Shown here: positions 1-8,237 of the stretch, piece after piece
Position numbering within the stretch: position 1 is the first letter of the stretch
Layout of the letters: each line of letters opens with the position of its first letter
From: Cytophagales bacterium
GTDB lineage: Bacteria > Bacteroidota > Bacteroidia > Cytophagales > Spirosomataceae
Direction of reading: 5' to 3'
Assembly: GCA_013298865.1 (NCBI GenBank)
Contig: JAAFJL010000036.1
Location: 1 to 36,390, forward strand
Length of the DNA: 36,390 nucleotides
Position numbers and translations under genes: made by a program
Notes under the pieces: model-generated
What the model was told of the DNA's origin: nothing
The model's database searches: none
What the model saw: the letters and a program-made list of their open reading frames with translations, nothing else

Positions 1-1
1 C

Positions 2-103
2 TCAATGATAACCGATTTATTACCAAGACATATTCATGCCACTTCTACCGAGGGTTTTCTATTAAAAATATTACTCTTTGTACTCGCTTTTACAATTTTA
101 TAA
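2..103 (+). pseudogene. Possible 3' end of an IS982-like transposase (partial at window edge)
   Basis: Frame 2 is open from the window edge to a TAA at 101-103 and gives 33 residues. They include LPRHIHATSTEGF followed by a hydrophobic stretch. From memory, this basic HIHA-x-GF-hydrophobic pattern resembles the C-terminus of IS982-family transposases in Bacteroidota. The rest of the gene would lie left of the window. The fragment is short, so chance similarity is possible. No terminal inverted repeat was recognised in the AT-rich stretch that follows. Confidence 0.4.
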
Positions 104-525
104 ACGTTACAACTTAGATTATTTATTAGGGAATATCAAATGATAGTAAGGGAATTTTCAGCTTTTCAAACTTGAATTATTCTGATTCTATCCAGTGGGA
201 ATGGTAAAGAATTTTAAATGAAAAGTGGTATCGTGTGAAGAATTGACAGCCAGAAAAATGATATGATTGTCAAAATAATATGATAAATATAGTAAAAAAG
301 GATTAACAAAAAAAATATCCCACTTTATAAAATACCAATTGAAAGTATTAATTAGAAATTCGATTTTACCGCTAATAAATAGAACTTATTGAATAAATTA
401 TTCTTTATATTTTTCATCGGGTAATAATTAGTCGTGAAAAATATTTTTTTAGAAACATCTATCCAGAAATATTTTACAAAAAATATTTCAAATATTTTTA
501 AGAGCTCTAATTTACAATTTGAAAA
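104..525. other. AT-rich intergenic stretch, no gene seen
   Basis: This stretch lies between the putative transposase tail and the 3' end of the minus-strand kinase. It is very AT-rich with stops in all frames. The plus-strand open frame from 434 to 847 runs antisense to the kinase and is a shadow. I see no convincing terminator, promoter or RNA gene. Confidence 0.5.
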
Positions 526-1611
526 TCAACTAAGGATTAATCTAAAGTTAACTATGTATTCATTTTCAACTTCATTGATTGCGAGGCTATATCGTCCCTC
601 ATACTTTAATTCGAGCCTCCTGATAGTATTACTTAATCCTATTTTATTAGACTTTTTAGAGGGCGTTATTCTTTGGATTAAATTGCTACAAAAAAAAGTA
701 AGCGTGTTGTCGTCAATATCAATTGTTATACAAATAGGATGGTCTGGGTTACTTCTATGTCCGTACTTAAAGGCGTTTTCAATAAAAGTCAATAGTACTA
801 ATGGTAAGATTTTATCGTCTCTGTCTGGATACCCATTTACTTTATAGTTGACAAAAAAGTTTTCACCGTACCTGAATTTTTCTAAAGCTAAAAAATGCTG
901 AATATTTTCTAACTCATCTTCCAAAGACACTTCTTCATTAGATTTTGATGCTTTTGTGGTATAAGCCATTATCTCTGAAAGTAACAGAATAGGCTCTGCC
1001 ATTTCGGGGACTTGCTTATTTAGTTTTGTGTAAAGAGAACTCAGTACATTATAAATAAAGTGTGGGCTTATCTGTTGTCTCAGGAAATCCATCTCGAATT
1101 GATTACCCTTTCTTTCGTATTCTAATAATTGCTGAATCATTAACTTTTTTTCCTTTTCAACCCTTAGAGAATACAAAGAAAACCAATACCCAAAACTCAA
1201 CAGTAAATATTGAATTGCAAACCAAGCAGTATCATAAATGAAAAATCTATCAAGCGAGGTATAAATAGCGTATTCTTTTCCGAAATAAGGTAGAAAAATA
1301 AAATCCAAGATATACCGACAAAACGCATAAACAACAAACAAAAAAAGCGACCCTAATAATTGTCTAAAATATTGTTTTCTCGGTAAAAAGTATGAAGCTA
1401 CAAAATAGACATTACCATAAAATATAATTGCACCGACTATAAACAAGTGAAGAAAAATACTTAATGCCATTGTCTTCCCGCCCGAACCAACGTAAAAATT
1501 GATATTTGTTAAAGCAAAATAAGTAAGCCATGCCAGTGCATGGTATATTATAAGTTTATTTTGGGTCATTTTTGAAAGAATAATAGCATTAAAATTCTTT
1601 ATTTTTGCCAT
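526..1611 (-). CDS. LytS-family sensor histidine kinase
   Basis: This is a 361-residue membrane sensor kinase of the LytS/YehU type (His_kinase family PF06580), which normally phosphorylates a LytTR-domain response regulator. The first ~150 residues hold about four hydrophobic segments, near 20-42, 50-75, 85-105 and 125-148. The phosphorylated histidine is expected at H184 in the QISPHFIYN motif. The ATP-binding half carries LTFIENAFKYGH as N-box. The length is usual for the family. No partner response regulator is in the window, so it is either an orphan or its partner lies elsewhere. The start at 1611 is the first ATG; an in-frame ATG at residue 15 (MTQNKL, position 1569) is a plausible alternative. 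The signal sensed is unknown. Confidence 0.88.
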   Translation of the reverse strand: MAKIKNFNAIILSKMTQNKLIIYHALAWLTYFALTNINFYVGSGGKTMALSIFLHLFIVGAIIFYGNVYFVASYFLPRKQYFRQLLGSLFLFVVYAFCRYILDFIFLPYFGKEYAIYTSLDRFFIYDTAWFAIQYLLLSFGYWFSLYSLRVEKEKKLMIQQLLEYERKGNQFEMDFLRQQISPHFIYNVLSSLYTKLNKQVPEMAEPILLLSEIMAYTTKASKSNEEVSLEDELENIQHFLALEKFRYGENFFVNYKVNGYPDRDDKILPLVLLTFIENAFKYGHRSNPDHPICITIDIDDNTLTFFCSNLIQRITPSKKSNKIGLSNTIRRLELKYEGRYSLAINEVENEYIVNFRLILS

Positions 1612-2117
1612 TTCACATCACAGTTTTATGGGTTTGAATAATATTTTTCATAGAAATAAAAACACTAAGTACATTTGGGCATAAGTTTAATAATGCTATT
1701 CATAGTTAGTAATTAAGTCTGAAAATTAACGTTTTTTATATCCTGTAGTTTATAAACCTAACAATATAAATAGCGTAATATAAAGATTATCAAAACTAAG
1801 AATATATAAATCTCAGTGATATTAATTTTAAATCAAATATATCTGATAACTTTTTATTAATTCTAATTATTAAAGTAATGATGCAGATATACTATTATTT
1901 CAGAAAAGTAGTAATAACTTTTGAAAGTTATAGAAGTAATCAAATGATAATAGCATAATAGCATAGAAGCATAACTTATTTTAGGTTTTTAGAAAGTAGC
2001 TACTTAGAAGATTTAATAGAATCTCTTAAATGCTATTAGGTTTAAGGGGATTAATAAAATTATACAAATCATAAGTATCATTATACGTTAAGGGATAAAT
2101 TCTTTAATTATAAAAAC
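1612..2117. other. Divergent intergenic region
   Basis: These 506 bases separate the minus-strand kinase from the plus-strand lipoprotein operon and must hold both promoters. The stretch is extremely AT-rich. I see a 12-bp perfect palindrome, aagtagctactt, at 1994-2005, which could be an operator. Short direct repeats of a gcata(a)tag type lie near 1955-1975. No complete TTTG-N19-TAnnTTTG promoter is evident close to either gene. Confidence 0.45.
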
Positions 2118-3257
2118 ATGGACAAGATTAGGGCTTTTACTATAATTATTATTCTATTAATATTTAGCAACTCATGTGAAAATAATATAATAATAGAGTC
2201 TAAAAATAAGGAAATACCATCCTTTTTGAGTGATATTCGTCCTAAATTTTTTGAAAATCTAAATTTTGATTCAAAAGAAGTGGTAATGAATTTACCTATT
2301 TTTTTAAATGAATTTACTAAATTATATCAAAACTTAGATTCTCAATATAAGGCAGGTTTATTTAGAAGTAAGCAAGATTTAGAATATATGCAATTAGCAG
2401 GAATGTATTATTCTTTCTACTTAGTTGCTTTATGTGGACATTACCTTGAAGGAGACATTACATTTAAAGATATTAATGGAAGGAATAAAATAGGTTTATT
2501 TTCTAATTCTAATGCAGAGGCTATAAATTTTGAAGAAAATGAATTAAATGCTATGATGGAATATGCAAGAGTTGTTGCAAAACAAGCTACATATACTGGT
2601 GGATTTAATGATAGAGTTTATGGTACTTTTTTAGCAGTAAGGCAATTGCAAGAACGTTTAAAAAATAAAAATCATTTTAATAATCCAATTGTACAAGATT
2701 CTGTAATAAACTATATGAATGATTTTTTAGTAGATTATAATGATTTAAGTATATGGAATATTTTAATGAGTATGGTAACAACTACAAACTATAAAGATAG
2801 TTTAAATACTTTTAATAATCCACAGATGAATTTAGCTCTTTTTAATATTAACGCTCGTTTAGTTCCTGGTTCTTTGAGAGATTTAGGAGGTAAAGTTCCT
2901 GAGATATTAGGTCCATTATATCGCTATGATATCAATTTAAAAAAAATTGACTGGACTATGAAACAAAAGGAAACATTTAACAAGACAGAGATAAATGATT
3001 TAAAAAATTACATTAAGACTCTTGAAACAGCAACTGACTTTATTGAAACAAGTAGAGAGAAAATACTAAATGCTTGGATTTATAAAGATACTTTTGAACA
3101 AAGGAAAGCTAAAATTAAAGAGTTAAAGAATTATGTAGAAGCAATTTCAACAGGAAATAATAATGTAGTAAAGCCAAATCTTGAGGTTTTCATAAACTCA
3201 AAAGGATTTAAAAAAGCTTACACTTGTTATGGGTGTCACCAAAACACAGGTTTATAA
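2118..3257 (+). CDS. Lipoprotein with C-terminal CxxCH motif, unknown function
   Basis: This is a 379-residue predicted lipoprotein: a hydrophobic leader is followed by a lipobox-like NSC (Cys20). I do not recognise the body, which is largely alpha-helical in character, with a likely coiled or helical stretch near 285-350. The last ten residues contain C370-Y-G-C373-H374, a c-type heme attachment motif, only five residues before the stop. The sixth axial ligand cannot be assigned. The motif may instead bind a metal or occur by chance. The next gene, also a lipoprotein, starts 19 nt downstream, so the two are probably cotranscribed. Codons are strongly AT-biased compared with the biosynthetic genes after 8.2 kb. 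Confidence 0.75.
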   Translation: MDKIRAFTIIIILLIFSNSCENNIIIESKNKEIPSFLSDIRPKFFENLNFDSKEVVMNLPIFLNEFTKLYQNLDSQYKAGLFRSKQDLEYMQLAGMYYSFYLVALCGHYLEGDITFKDINGRNKIGLFSNSNAEAINFEENELNAMMEYARVVAKQATYTGGFNDRVYGTFLAVRQLQERLKNKNHFNNPIVQDSVINYMNDFLVDYNDLSIWNILMSMVTTTNYKDSLNTFNNPQMNLALFNINARLVPGSLRDLGGKVPEILGPLYRYDINLKKIDWTMKQKETFNKTEINDLKNYIKTLETATDFIETSREKILNAWIYKDTFEQRKAKIKELKNYVEAISTGNNNVVKPNLEVFINSKGFKKAYTCYGCHQNTGL

Positions 3258-3276
3258 CTATCTAACAATAAAAAAC

Positions 3277-4992
3277 ATGAAAAATAATTTTAAATCTCTT
3301 TTAAGAAGCTTGCTAATTAGTTGTAAGGTAATTCTGGTATTTTCAATTAGTTCTTGTAAAACTAATGATGAAATGTCCTCATTTAGTGTAATAAGTATAG
3401 ATCAAGTTATTAAAAATATTTGTTTACAAAATGATTTGAAATCAGTTAAAACAGTGAAATATAGAGTTTTAGGTCAAAGTTTTGAAAATGAACAAAGTGG
3501 ACCGTCTCTTCCAGGACCAATTCATGGCTGTAGCTATAATTATGTCTATTCAGCAGAATTAAATAATAGAAAAATTAACATGTCTTATGATAATATCGAC
3601 TTTAATTATCCATTTCCCTATAAAACTACACAAGCAAATTTAATTATTAATGACCAACAAGGCTCAATTTCTGGACAATATAATTGGAGTTCTTTTTATT
3701 TAAATCAAATAGAAGGAAAACCACTTTATTCAAGCAGAATTGAAGCAATTTTGAAAAATCAAAAGATGGCTAATCCAATTGAATTGCTTAGAGATTTATC
3801 TTTAAGCGAGTCAAGTAAAATAATAACTAATGGTAATATTTTTATAATTCCTTCTGGAATAGAAAACTTAAATATTGAATTAACCATTGACCCAGAAACA
3901 TTACTACCTTTAAGTGCAAGAATTAAAGAAAATGATTTCTTATTAGGAGATGTTTGGTTTGAAATTCAATATTTAGAATGGATTAATGTTAAAGATATAA
4001 AGTATCCATCCCAGTTAATTTTTAGATTGAATGGGAATATCATAAAAAAAGAAAAAATTTCTGATATAGCTTTTAATGTTTCTTTTTCGCCTTCATTATT
4101 TGAAATTGAATCTAAATCTCAAGTTGCTTACAATAAGCAACAAGCATTAGATGGGATTTATTCATCACAATGGTATCATCGTTTATTTGCAGGAGGGATT
4201 GCTATTGATCAGCCTCTAAATAATGGAGCTTTAGCTTTAGAAGATTTTGATATTTCAGTTTTCGGGTTGCCTAATCAAAAAGTTGGGGATAAAATTAAGA
4301 TTTTTGGCAGACCAGACTCAAGTAACTGGCCAGTAGCTATAAAAACATCCACTGGCATTGTAATGGTTGAAGCTCCTTTAAATCCAAGTTGGACAAAGAG
4401 TGTGCTTACAGCTATACATAATAAGTTTCCAGAAGAAAAAATTAGTAGTATTATCTCAACTCATACACATTATGATCATCTTAGTGGTATAAGAGAAGCA
4501 GTTGCTGAGACTAAAAATGTATATGTTGCTACCGCTGGAATTCCATATCTAAATAAAGTAATTAAAAGTGAACATAAACTTTTGCCTGATGCATTATCAA
4601 AAAATAATGAAGAGATTAAAATAAATGAGGTATCAAACATTTCATATATAGCTAATGGAGAAGTTGAAGTTCATTTATTAAAAAAGACTGACGTATATGG
4701 GAACACGTTTGCTATAGACAATACACATGCTTTTGATATGCTAATAGTATATGTTCCTTCTGAAAAAACGATTATTCAAGCAGATTTACTTTATTGTGGT
4801 GTATTCTTATATATTTGGAATGGAAAATCTCCTAATCATTTCTCAGAAGCTGGTAAATTAGATTTAAAAGCAAGAGCTACTTTTTTATTGGATTATATAA
4901 AAGAAAAGAAAATGGTAGTCAGTAAAGTAATAGGTATTCATGGTGGTTTAGCATCTATTGATGATTTAAAGCATGTTGCATATGATAATTAA
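3277..4992 (+). CDS. Lipoprotein with C-terminal metallo-beta-lactamase-fold hydrolase domain
   Basis: The chosen ATG at 3277 gives 571 residues beginning with a signal peptide and lipobox (SISSC). An in-frame start at 3229 would overlap the preceding gene and hide the leader. The first ~290 residues have a beta-rich, lipocalin-like character and no recognised family. The C-terminal ~250 residues are a metallo-beta-lactamase fold. They show H396-T-H398-Y-D400-H401 (HxHxDH), H484 in DNTHAFD, D503 in IIQADLLY and H555 in GIHGG, which make up a complete two-metal site. The substrate cannot be told; the fold covers lactonases, glyoxalase II-like enzymes and others. The protein is presumably anchored in the periplasm or outer membrane. 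It forms a likely operon with the CxxCH lipoprotein. Confidence 0.85.
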   Translation: MKNNFKSLLRSLLISCKVILVFSISSCKTNDEMSSFSVISIDQVIKNICLQNDLKSVKTVKYRVLGQSFENEQSGPSLPGPIHGCSYNYVYSAELNNRKINMSYDNIDFNYPFPYKTTQANLIINDQQGSISGQYNWSSFYLNQIEGKPLYSSRIEAILKNQKMANPIELLRDLSLSESSKIITNGNIFIIPSGIENLNIELTIDPETLLPLSARIKENDFLLGDVWFEIQYLEWINVKDIKYPSQLIFRLNGNIIKKEKISDIAFNVSFSPSLFEIESKSQVAYNKQQALDGIYSSQWYHRLFAGGIAIDQPLNNGALALEDFDISVFGLPNQKVGDKIKIFGRPDSSNWPVAIKTSTGIVMVEAPLNPSWTKSVLTAIHNKFPEEKISSIISTHTHYDHLSGIREAVAETKNVYVATAGIPYLNKVIKSEHKLLPDALSKNNEEIKINEVSNISYIANGEVEVHLLKKTDVYGNTFAIDNTHAFDMLIVYVPSEKTIIQADLLYCGVFLYIWNGKSPNHFSEAGKLDLKARATFLLDYIKEKKMVVSKVIGIHGGLASIDDLKHVAYDN

Positions 4993-5055
4993 ACTTCTGA
5001 AATCAATATTTTAATGTATAGTAATAAATTTTTAAACAATTAAACTTTTAGAAAA

Positions 5056-5397
5056 ATGGAACAATTCATGATGCTTTTTCGCAATGCTTACAACCCAGAG
5101 TTTAAACCATCTCCAGAACAAATGCAAGCAAGCATTCAATTATGGCAAGAATGGGTAAAAGGTATTGCTGTACAAGGAAAATTTGTAAGTACAAGTCGAT
5201 TAGGTTTTGAAGGAAAAATCCTTAAACCAAATAATATTGTAACAGTTGGACCGTATGCTGAAATAAAAGAAATTACTGGTGGATATATTATTGTAAAAGC
5301 TGCTACAATTGATGAAGCATTAATTTTAGCTGAAGGTTGTCCAGTATTACAAATTGGTGGAAATGTAGAGATTAGAAACATGATACAAATGAATTAA
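5056..5397 (+). CDS. YCII-domain (YciI/DGPF-like) protein
   Basis: This is a small cytoplasmic protein of 113 residues with the YCII-related fold. The pattern MEQFMMLFRN...(hydrophobic)...GPYAEIKEITGGYIIVKAATIDEALILAEGCPVL matches the family layout. The family fold is a ferredoxin-like dimer; members are found near sigma factors or as stand-alone enzymes of unclear role. No sigma factor is adjacent here. It starts 63 nt after the lipoprotein gene and could be part of the same transcript. A foldback element begins 10 nt after its stop. Confidence 0.82.
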   Translation: MEQFMMLFRNAYNPEFKPSPEQMQASIQLWQEWVKGIAVQGKFVSTSRLGFEGKILKPNNIVTVGPYAEIKEITGGYIIVKAATIDEALILAEGCPVLQIGGNVEIRNMIQMN

Positions 5398-5407
5398 AAA
5401 TTAAAAC

Positions 5408-5550
5408 AAGACCTACGCAAAAAAACGTTAAGAAATAGTCATTTTTTATAATAAGTATGTATAATATATGAACCAATAAGTATTTTTGAGCAGTATATTT
5501 CCTATATTTATATAAATATAAAATTGATTTTCAATTTTTGCGTAAGTCTT
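5408..5550. mobile_element. MITE-like foldback element with 16-bp terminal inverted repeats
   Basis: The left end aagacctacgcaaaaa (5408-5423) and right end tttttgcgtaagtctt (5535-5550) are inverted repeats with one mismatch in 16. They bracket 111 bp of non-coding AT-rich DNA. The size, clear ends and lack of coding capacity fit a miniature inverted-repeat element or a decayed insertion-sequence pair. The element sits directly upstream of the DUF1569 start (24 bp) and may replace or supply its promoter. No target-site duplication was identified. Confidence 0.6.
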
Positions 5551-5573
5551 ATAACAATTTAAAGAATACAATT

Positions 5574-6032
5574 ATGGCTTTACCAAATATTTTCACTGAA
5601 GAGGTTTCAGAACAAGTTATTCAACGAGTTAAAAACCTAAATCCTCATTCTCAACGACAATGGGGTACTATGGATGTAGCACAAATGCTGGCACACTGTA
5701 ATGTAGTCTATGAAATGACTTATGATAATATCCATTCAAAACCAAATCCAATATTGAAGTTTATCTTAAAAACAATTGTAAAGAATAAAGTTGTTAGCGA
5801 AACACAGTATCAAAAAAATGCTAAAACAGCACCACAATTTGTAATAAAAGATTCAAAAAACTTTGAGATTGAAAAGAAACGGATAATTGATTATATTAAC
5901 AAAACTCAAAAATTAGGAGAAACATATTTTGATAATAAAGAATATACCCCATTTGGAAAAATGACAGTAACTGAATGGAATAATTTATTTTATAAACATA
6001 TTAACCATCATTTAACTCAATTTGGAGTATAA
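5574..6032 (+). CDS. DUF1569 / DinB-like four-helix protein
   Basis: The ATG at 5574 gives 152 residues starting MALPNIF. A longer frame starting with TTG at 5538 would begin inside the foldback element and is unlikely. The pattern QWGTMDVAQMLAHCNVVYEM near residues 30-50 and the C-terminal TVTEWNNLFYKHINHHLTQFG match DUF1569 proteins of the DinB superfamily. That family uses a triad of histidines to bind a metal. Possible ligands here are the His of MLAHC and those of HINHH. Some relatives are thiol-dependent transferases. The substrate is unknown. It may be driven from a promoter in the element upstream. Confidence 0.8.
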   Translation: MALPNIFTEEVSEQVIQRVKNLNPHSQRQWGTMDVAQMLAHCNVVYEMTYDNIHSKPNPILKFILKTIVKNKVVSETQYQKNAKTAPQFVIKDSKNFEIEKKRIIDYINKTQKLGETYFDNKEYTPFGKMTVTEWNNLFYKHINHHLTQFGV

Positions 6033-6191
6033 GAGAATAAAATCATTCAATAATTATAAACTTTCCTGCATATAGTAAAAAGTTAATTAACATTAGCATA
6101 TAAATTAAATATAACTTTCAATCTTCTCAAAGAATCTGTATAGGGTGTTTTTTAGCAACATAACTAACATTCAATATTTTATACTAAAAAT

Positions 6192-6236
6192 AAATACCCC
6201 AGAATATGCTAAATCATTGCATATTTTGGGGTATTT
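6192..6236. terminator. Hairpin terminator, 18-bp stem
   Basis: The left arm aaataccccagaatatgc (6192-6209) pairs with gcatattttggggtattt (6219-6236) across a 9-nt loop, with one G/T wobble on the plus strand. It lies 160 bp after the DUF1569 stop. AT-rich sequence flanks it, but no clean T-run follows. Termination of the upstream operon, or insulation of the following region, is the likely role. Confidence 0.6.
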
Positions 6237-6352
6237 GTATTAAATATAAATCCGCATTATAAAGTATCATTATAATATACTCTTCTTGTCTTTGAAATGC
6301 TAAATTTTACTAAATAGAAGACAGTTCTGATAGCTATTGACAGTAAGATATT

Positions 6353-6511
6353 GAAGCGGTTTAAACTTTCTGTTTTGATTTAGAATTAGGCTATTTTTAG
6401 AGTCATTATTCTGAAATTCTTAACATATAGCAGAGATACATTGAGAGAATTTCAGAATAATGGATTTAAAAAGAGCCAATTTTAGGTGAATGAGAAAGTT
6501 TAAACAGCTTC
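6353..6511. mobile_element. 159-bp imperfect palindrome (foldback/MITE-like element)
   Basis: The outer arms gaagcggtttaaactttct (6353-6371) and agaaagtttaaacagcttc (6493-6511) match with one mismatch in 19. The inner arms attattctgaaattct (6405-6420) and agaatttcagaataat (6446-6461) match perfectly over 16. The segments between also pair loosely. The whole element can therefore fold into one long stem with a 25-nt loop. No open frame is present. A MITE or other non-autonomous palindromic element is the best guess; a structured RNA is the alternative. Confidence 0.6.
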
Positions 6512-6984
6512 ATTGAGAGGTTCAAACCCTACTATTGTTTTATCAATAGTTTCAATAATTTATTCTAATATTTGTGCCATAGGAAATCCTATATAGTCTT
6601 ATTTGAAACCTCAGAGAATATGTATAAATGACCAATATTCCTATTATGGCAGATATATAACTGAATTGTTTTTCTGATAGTTAAATTGATAAACTATCCT
6701 ATGAATGTAAGGTTGACCATCGAGTAGCTGTTTAAATAAGAGGTACATTTCAAGCATATTTTATTTAAAGTCTTCTTTTGGAACATTATACCAGATAATA
6801 TTTAGAATTTTTGACAAAATATTTTCTTGCGTTTGCCTTGCTTATAAGTTTCAATTAGAATTTATACAATTTGTTTTAATTATATTTCTTAGGATTGAAT
6901 TATATAAAAATCTTCTATTTTACTATTTCACATAATAGTTTTAAGGTTATAGATAATATTTTTTTTAGAAAAGATATTAACAAG

Positions 6985-6992
6985 TAAGTTTG
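6985..6992 (+). promoter_or_regulatory. Bacteroidota-type -7 element (TAAGTTTG)
   Basis: TAAGTTTG matches the TAnnTTTG -7 consensus used by the Bacteroidota primary sigma factor. It lies 33 nt before the ATG of the 41-codon frame at 7025. No clear TTTG -33 partner is visible about 19 bp upstream, so the site is only partial. Confidence 0.4.
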
Positions 6993-7024
6993 ATCATCAG
7001 TTAACTCAAAAAACAAATTTAATT

Positions 7025-7147
7025 ATGAAAATTTCTAAAAAACTCTCAATTGCTAAAAGCACAGTTGTTGTTTTCAATCAAGGTGTCCCAGTTGTAGGAC
7101 CAGACAAAATGTGGACTACTTTAGGCACACCACTCACAAGTAGATTT
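7025..7147 (+). CDS. Possible 40-residue small peptide (RiPP-precursor-like leader)
   Basis: ATG to TAG encodes 41 residues: MKISKKLSIAKSTVVVFNQG, a Gly/Pro-containing middle, then a Thr/Ser-rich end TTLGTPLTSRF. The start recalls leaders of Bacteroidota class I lanthipeptides (a KKLxLxKxT(I/V) pattern), and a TAAGTTTG promoter-like site lies 33 nt upstream. There is no cysteine, so lanthionine rings could not form; the gene may be truncated, since an IS-end-like hairpin begins 21 nt after the stop. No LanB dehydratase is in the window. It could also be a chance frame. Confidence 0.35.
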
Positions 7148-7168
7148 TAGCACAAGGTTTATGAAATT

Positions 7169-7251
7169 ATTTTAGAGGTTGTCTAAAGTTTTACATTCAG
7201 TTTGGGACGCACATTCCAGTCTATGCAGAAAATTAAGACAACCTCTAAAAT
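7169..7251. mobile_element. 83-bp hairpin with 16-bp perfect inverted repeats (IS-end-like remnant)
   Basis: The arms attttagaggttgtct (7169-7184) and agacaacctctaaaat (7236-7251) are perfect inverted repeats around a 51-nt loop. The GAGGTTGTCT core resembles the ends of some IS5-group elements as I recall them. No transposase lies between the arms, so it would be a MITE or the joined ends of a deleted element. It could also terminate the small peptide transcript. Confidence 0.5.
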
Positions 7252-7405
7252 AGACTAATTTTTTTTGAATTTTTAAACCTAAATGACAATTTGATATAAT
7301 TTATTTAGAAATAGCTATTTCGGCTAATATCTTTATTCCATATATCTAAAAAGGTATGATTTATACCATTTGTGTAACTAAAGTATTTTAACACAATAGA
7401 GTAAA

Positions 7406-8113
7406 ATGAGCCAAAAAATAAAATATTTAGATACTGTCAATAAAGTATTAGTAAAAATAAAAAGTGGCAAAAAGTTTAACTTTTCTATTCGTCATGCTGG
7501 TTTTAGTTTGGTATTGCATCAATTGGTTCAGGAATATTATCAGTGTCCTTCATCTCAACAAGTTACTATCAGAAAAATTCTTTTGAAGAGTACAGATTTG
7601 ATTTTAAGTTACTTGCTACCAATTAATTTTCAGAAATTAGAATTTCAATTATTACCCATAACCATCAATAAAAATACGCTTTGGGTAAGTGATACAGTTG
7701 CTTATGATGAGGGCGATTTGCAAATGTCTTTTCTTCTTTTAAAAATTGCAATTTTAGTAAAAGATGAAAAACTGTACCATTTGGCAAATATGATGGCGAG
7801 TGCTTCAAGTACAAAAGAAATTCAATTTAGTAGCCAGTTTCTTTCACCAGATTTCAAGTCAGGGACAATCGGAATAGCATTATTGTACCAATCCATGTAC
7901 TTTCTGACGGATGTAGAATCGTACAACCTTCAAGCACATGATTGGTATGTAAAGTCTCAGGTACTTCTCCAGAATGGCACTATCCAATTATCTGACAAAG
8001 CTAAATCAGATTTTTCCAGAGCAGAAACTTTAGAGGCATTCAAGGCTTATGAAAATCCGCAAAATGATGCTTGGAGGAGGAAATATTTTTTAGAGTTCGA
8101 TAAACGTTTTTAG
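7406..8113 (+). CDS. Hypothetical protein, 235 residues
   Basis: I do not recognise this family with confidence. The protein has no signal peptide, no Cys-rich motif and only one cysteine in the N-terminal half (QCPSSQQ). Two segments, FSIRHAGFSLVLHQLVQEYY near 25-45 and GTIGIALLYQSMYFL near 155-170, look like helical hairpins. They vaguely recall the Gly-rich repeats of LanC-like alpha/alpha barrels, but the LanC zinc ligands (Cys, Cys-His) are not seen. It lies between the possible 41-residue peptide gene and the biosynthetic cassette, 124 bp before unbV. A link to either is unproven. Confidence 0.6.
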   Translation: MSQKIKYLDTVNKVLVKIKSGKKFNFSIRHAGFSLVLHQLVQEYYQCPSSQQVTIRKILLKSTDLILSYLLPINFQKLEFQLLPITINKNTLWVSDTVAYDEGDLQMSFLLLKIAILVKDEKLYHLANMMASASSTKEIQFSSQFLSPDFKSGTIGIALLYQSMYFLTDVESYNLQAHDWYVKSQVLLQNGTIQLSDKAKSDFSRAETLEAFKAYENPQNDAWRRKYFLEFDKRF

Positions 8114-8237
8114 TAATTCTTTAACGATTACGTATATATATTTCCGTTTATTTTTTTAAGTAGATTAACTCAGATATGGTGCATCATATTCTGATTATGA
8201 CTTGTACTATCAGTAAAACTCATTAAATACTATAACA

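Larger units (their letters stand above)
6033..7405. other. Long intergenic region with repeats and a possible small gene
   Basis: Almost 1.4 kb without a long open frame. It holds a strong hairpin (6192-6236), a 159-bp foldback element (6353-6511), a possible 41-codon gene with a promoter-like site (6985-7147), an 83-bp hairpin resembling IS ends (7169-7251), and a small hairpin just upstream of the next gene (ggtat/atacc, 7353-7367). The rest is AT-rich with no recognisable RNA gene. It also lies at or near a change in base composition. Confidence 0.55.

Noticed and set aside
434-847. Plus-strand open frame of 137 codons
   Set aside because: It lies antisense to the well-supported LytS-type kinase, and its translation has no family pattern.
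3229-3276. Upstream extension of the metallo-beta-lactamase lipoprotein
   Set aside because: It would overlap the preceding gene and push the signal peptide and lipobox inside the protein; ATG 3277 fits better.
5538-5573. TTG start for the DUF1569 protein
   Set aside because: This start lies in the inverted repeat of a foldback element, and the family begins at the ATG 5574 region.
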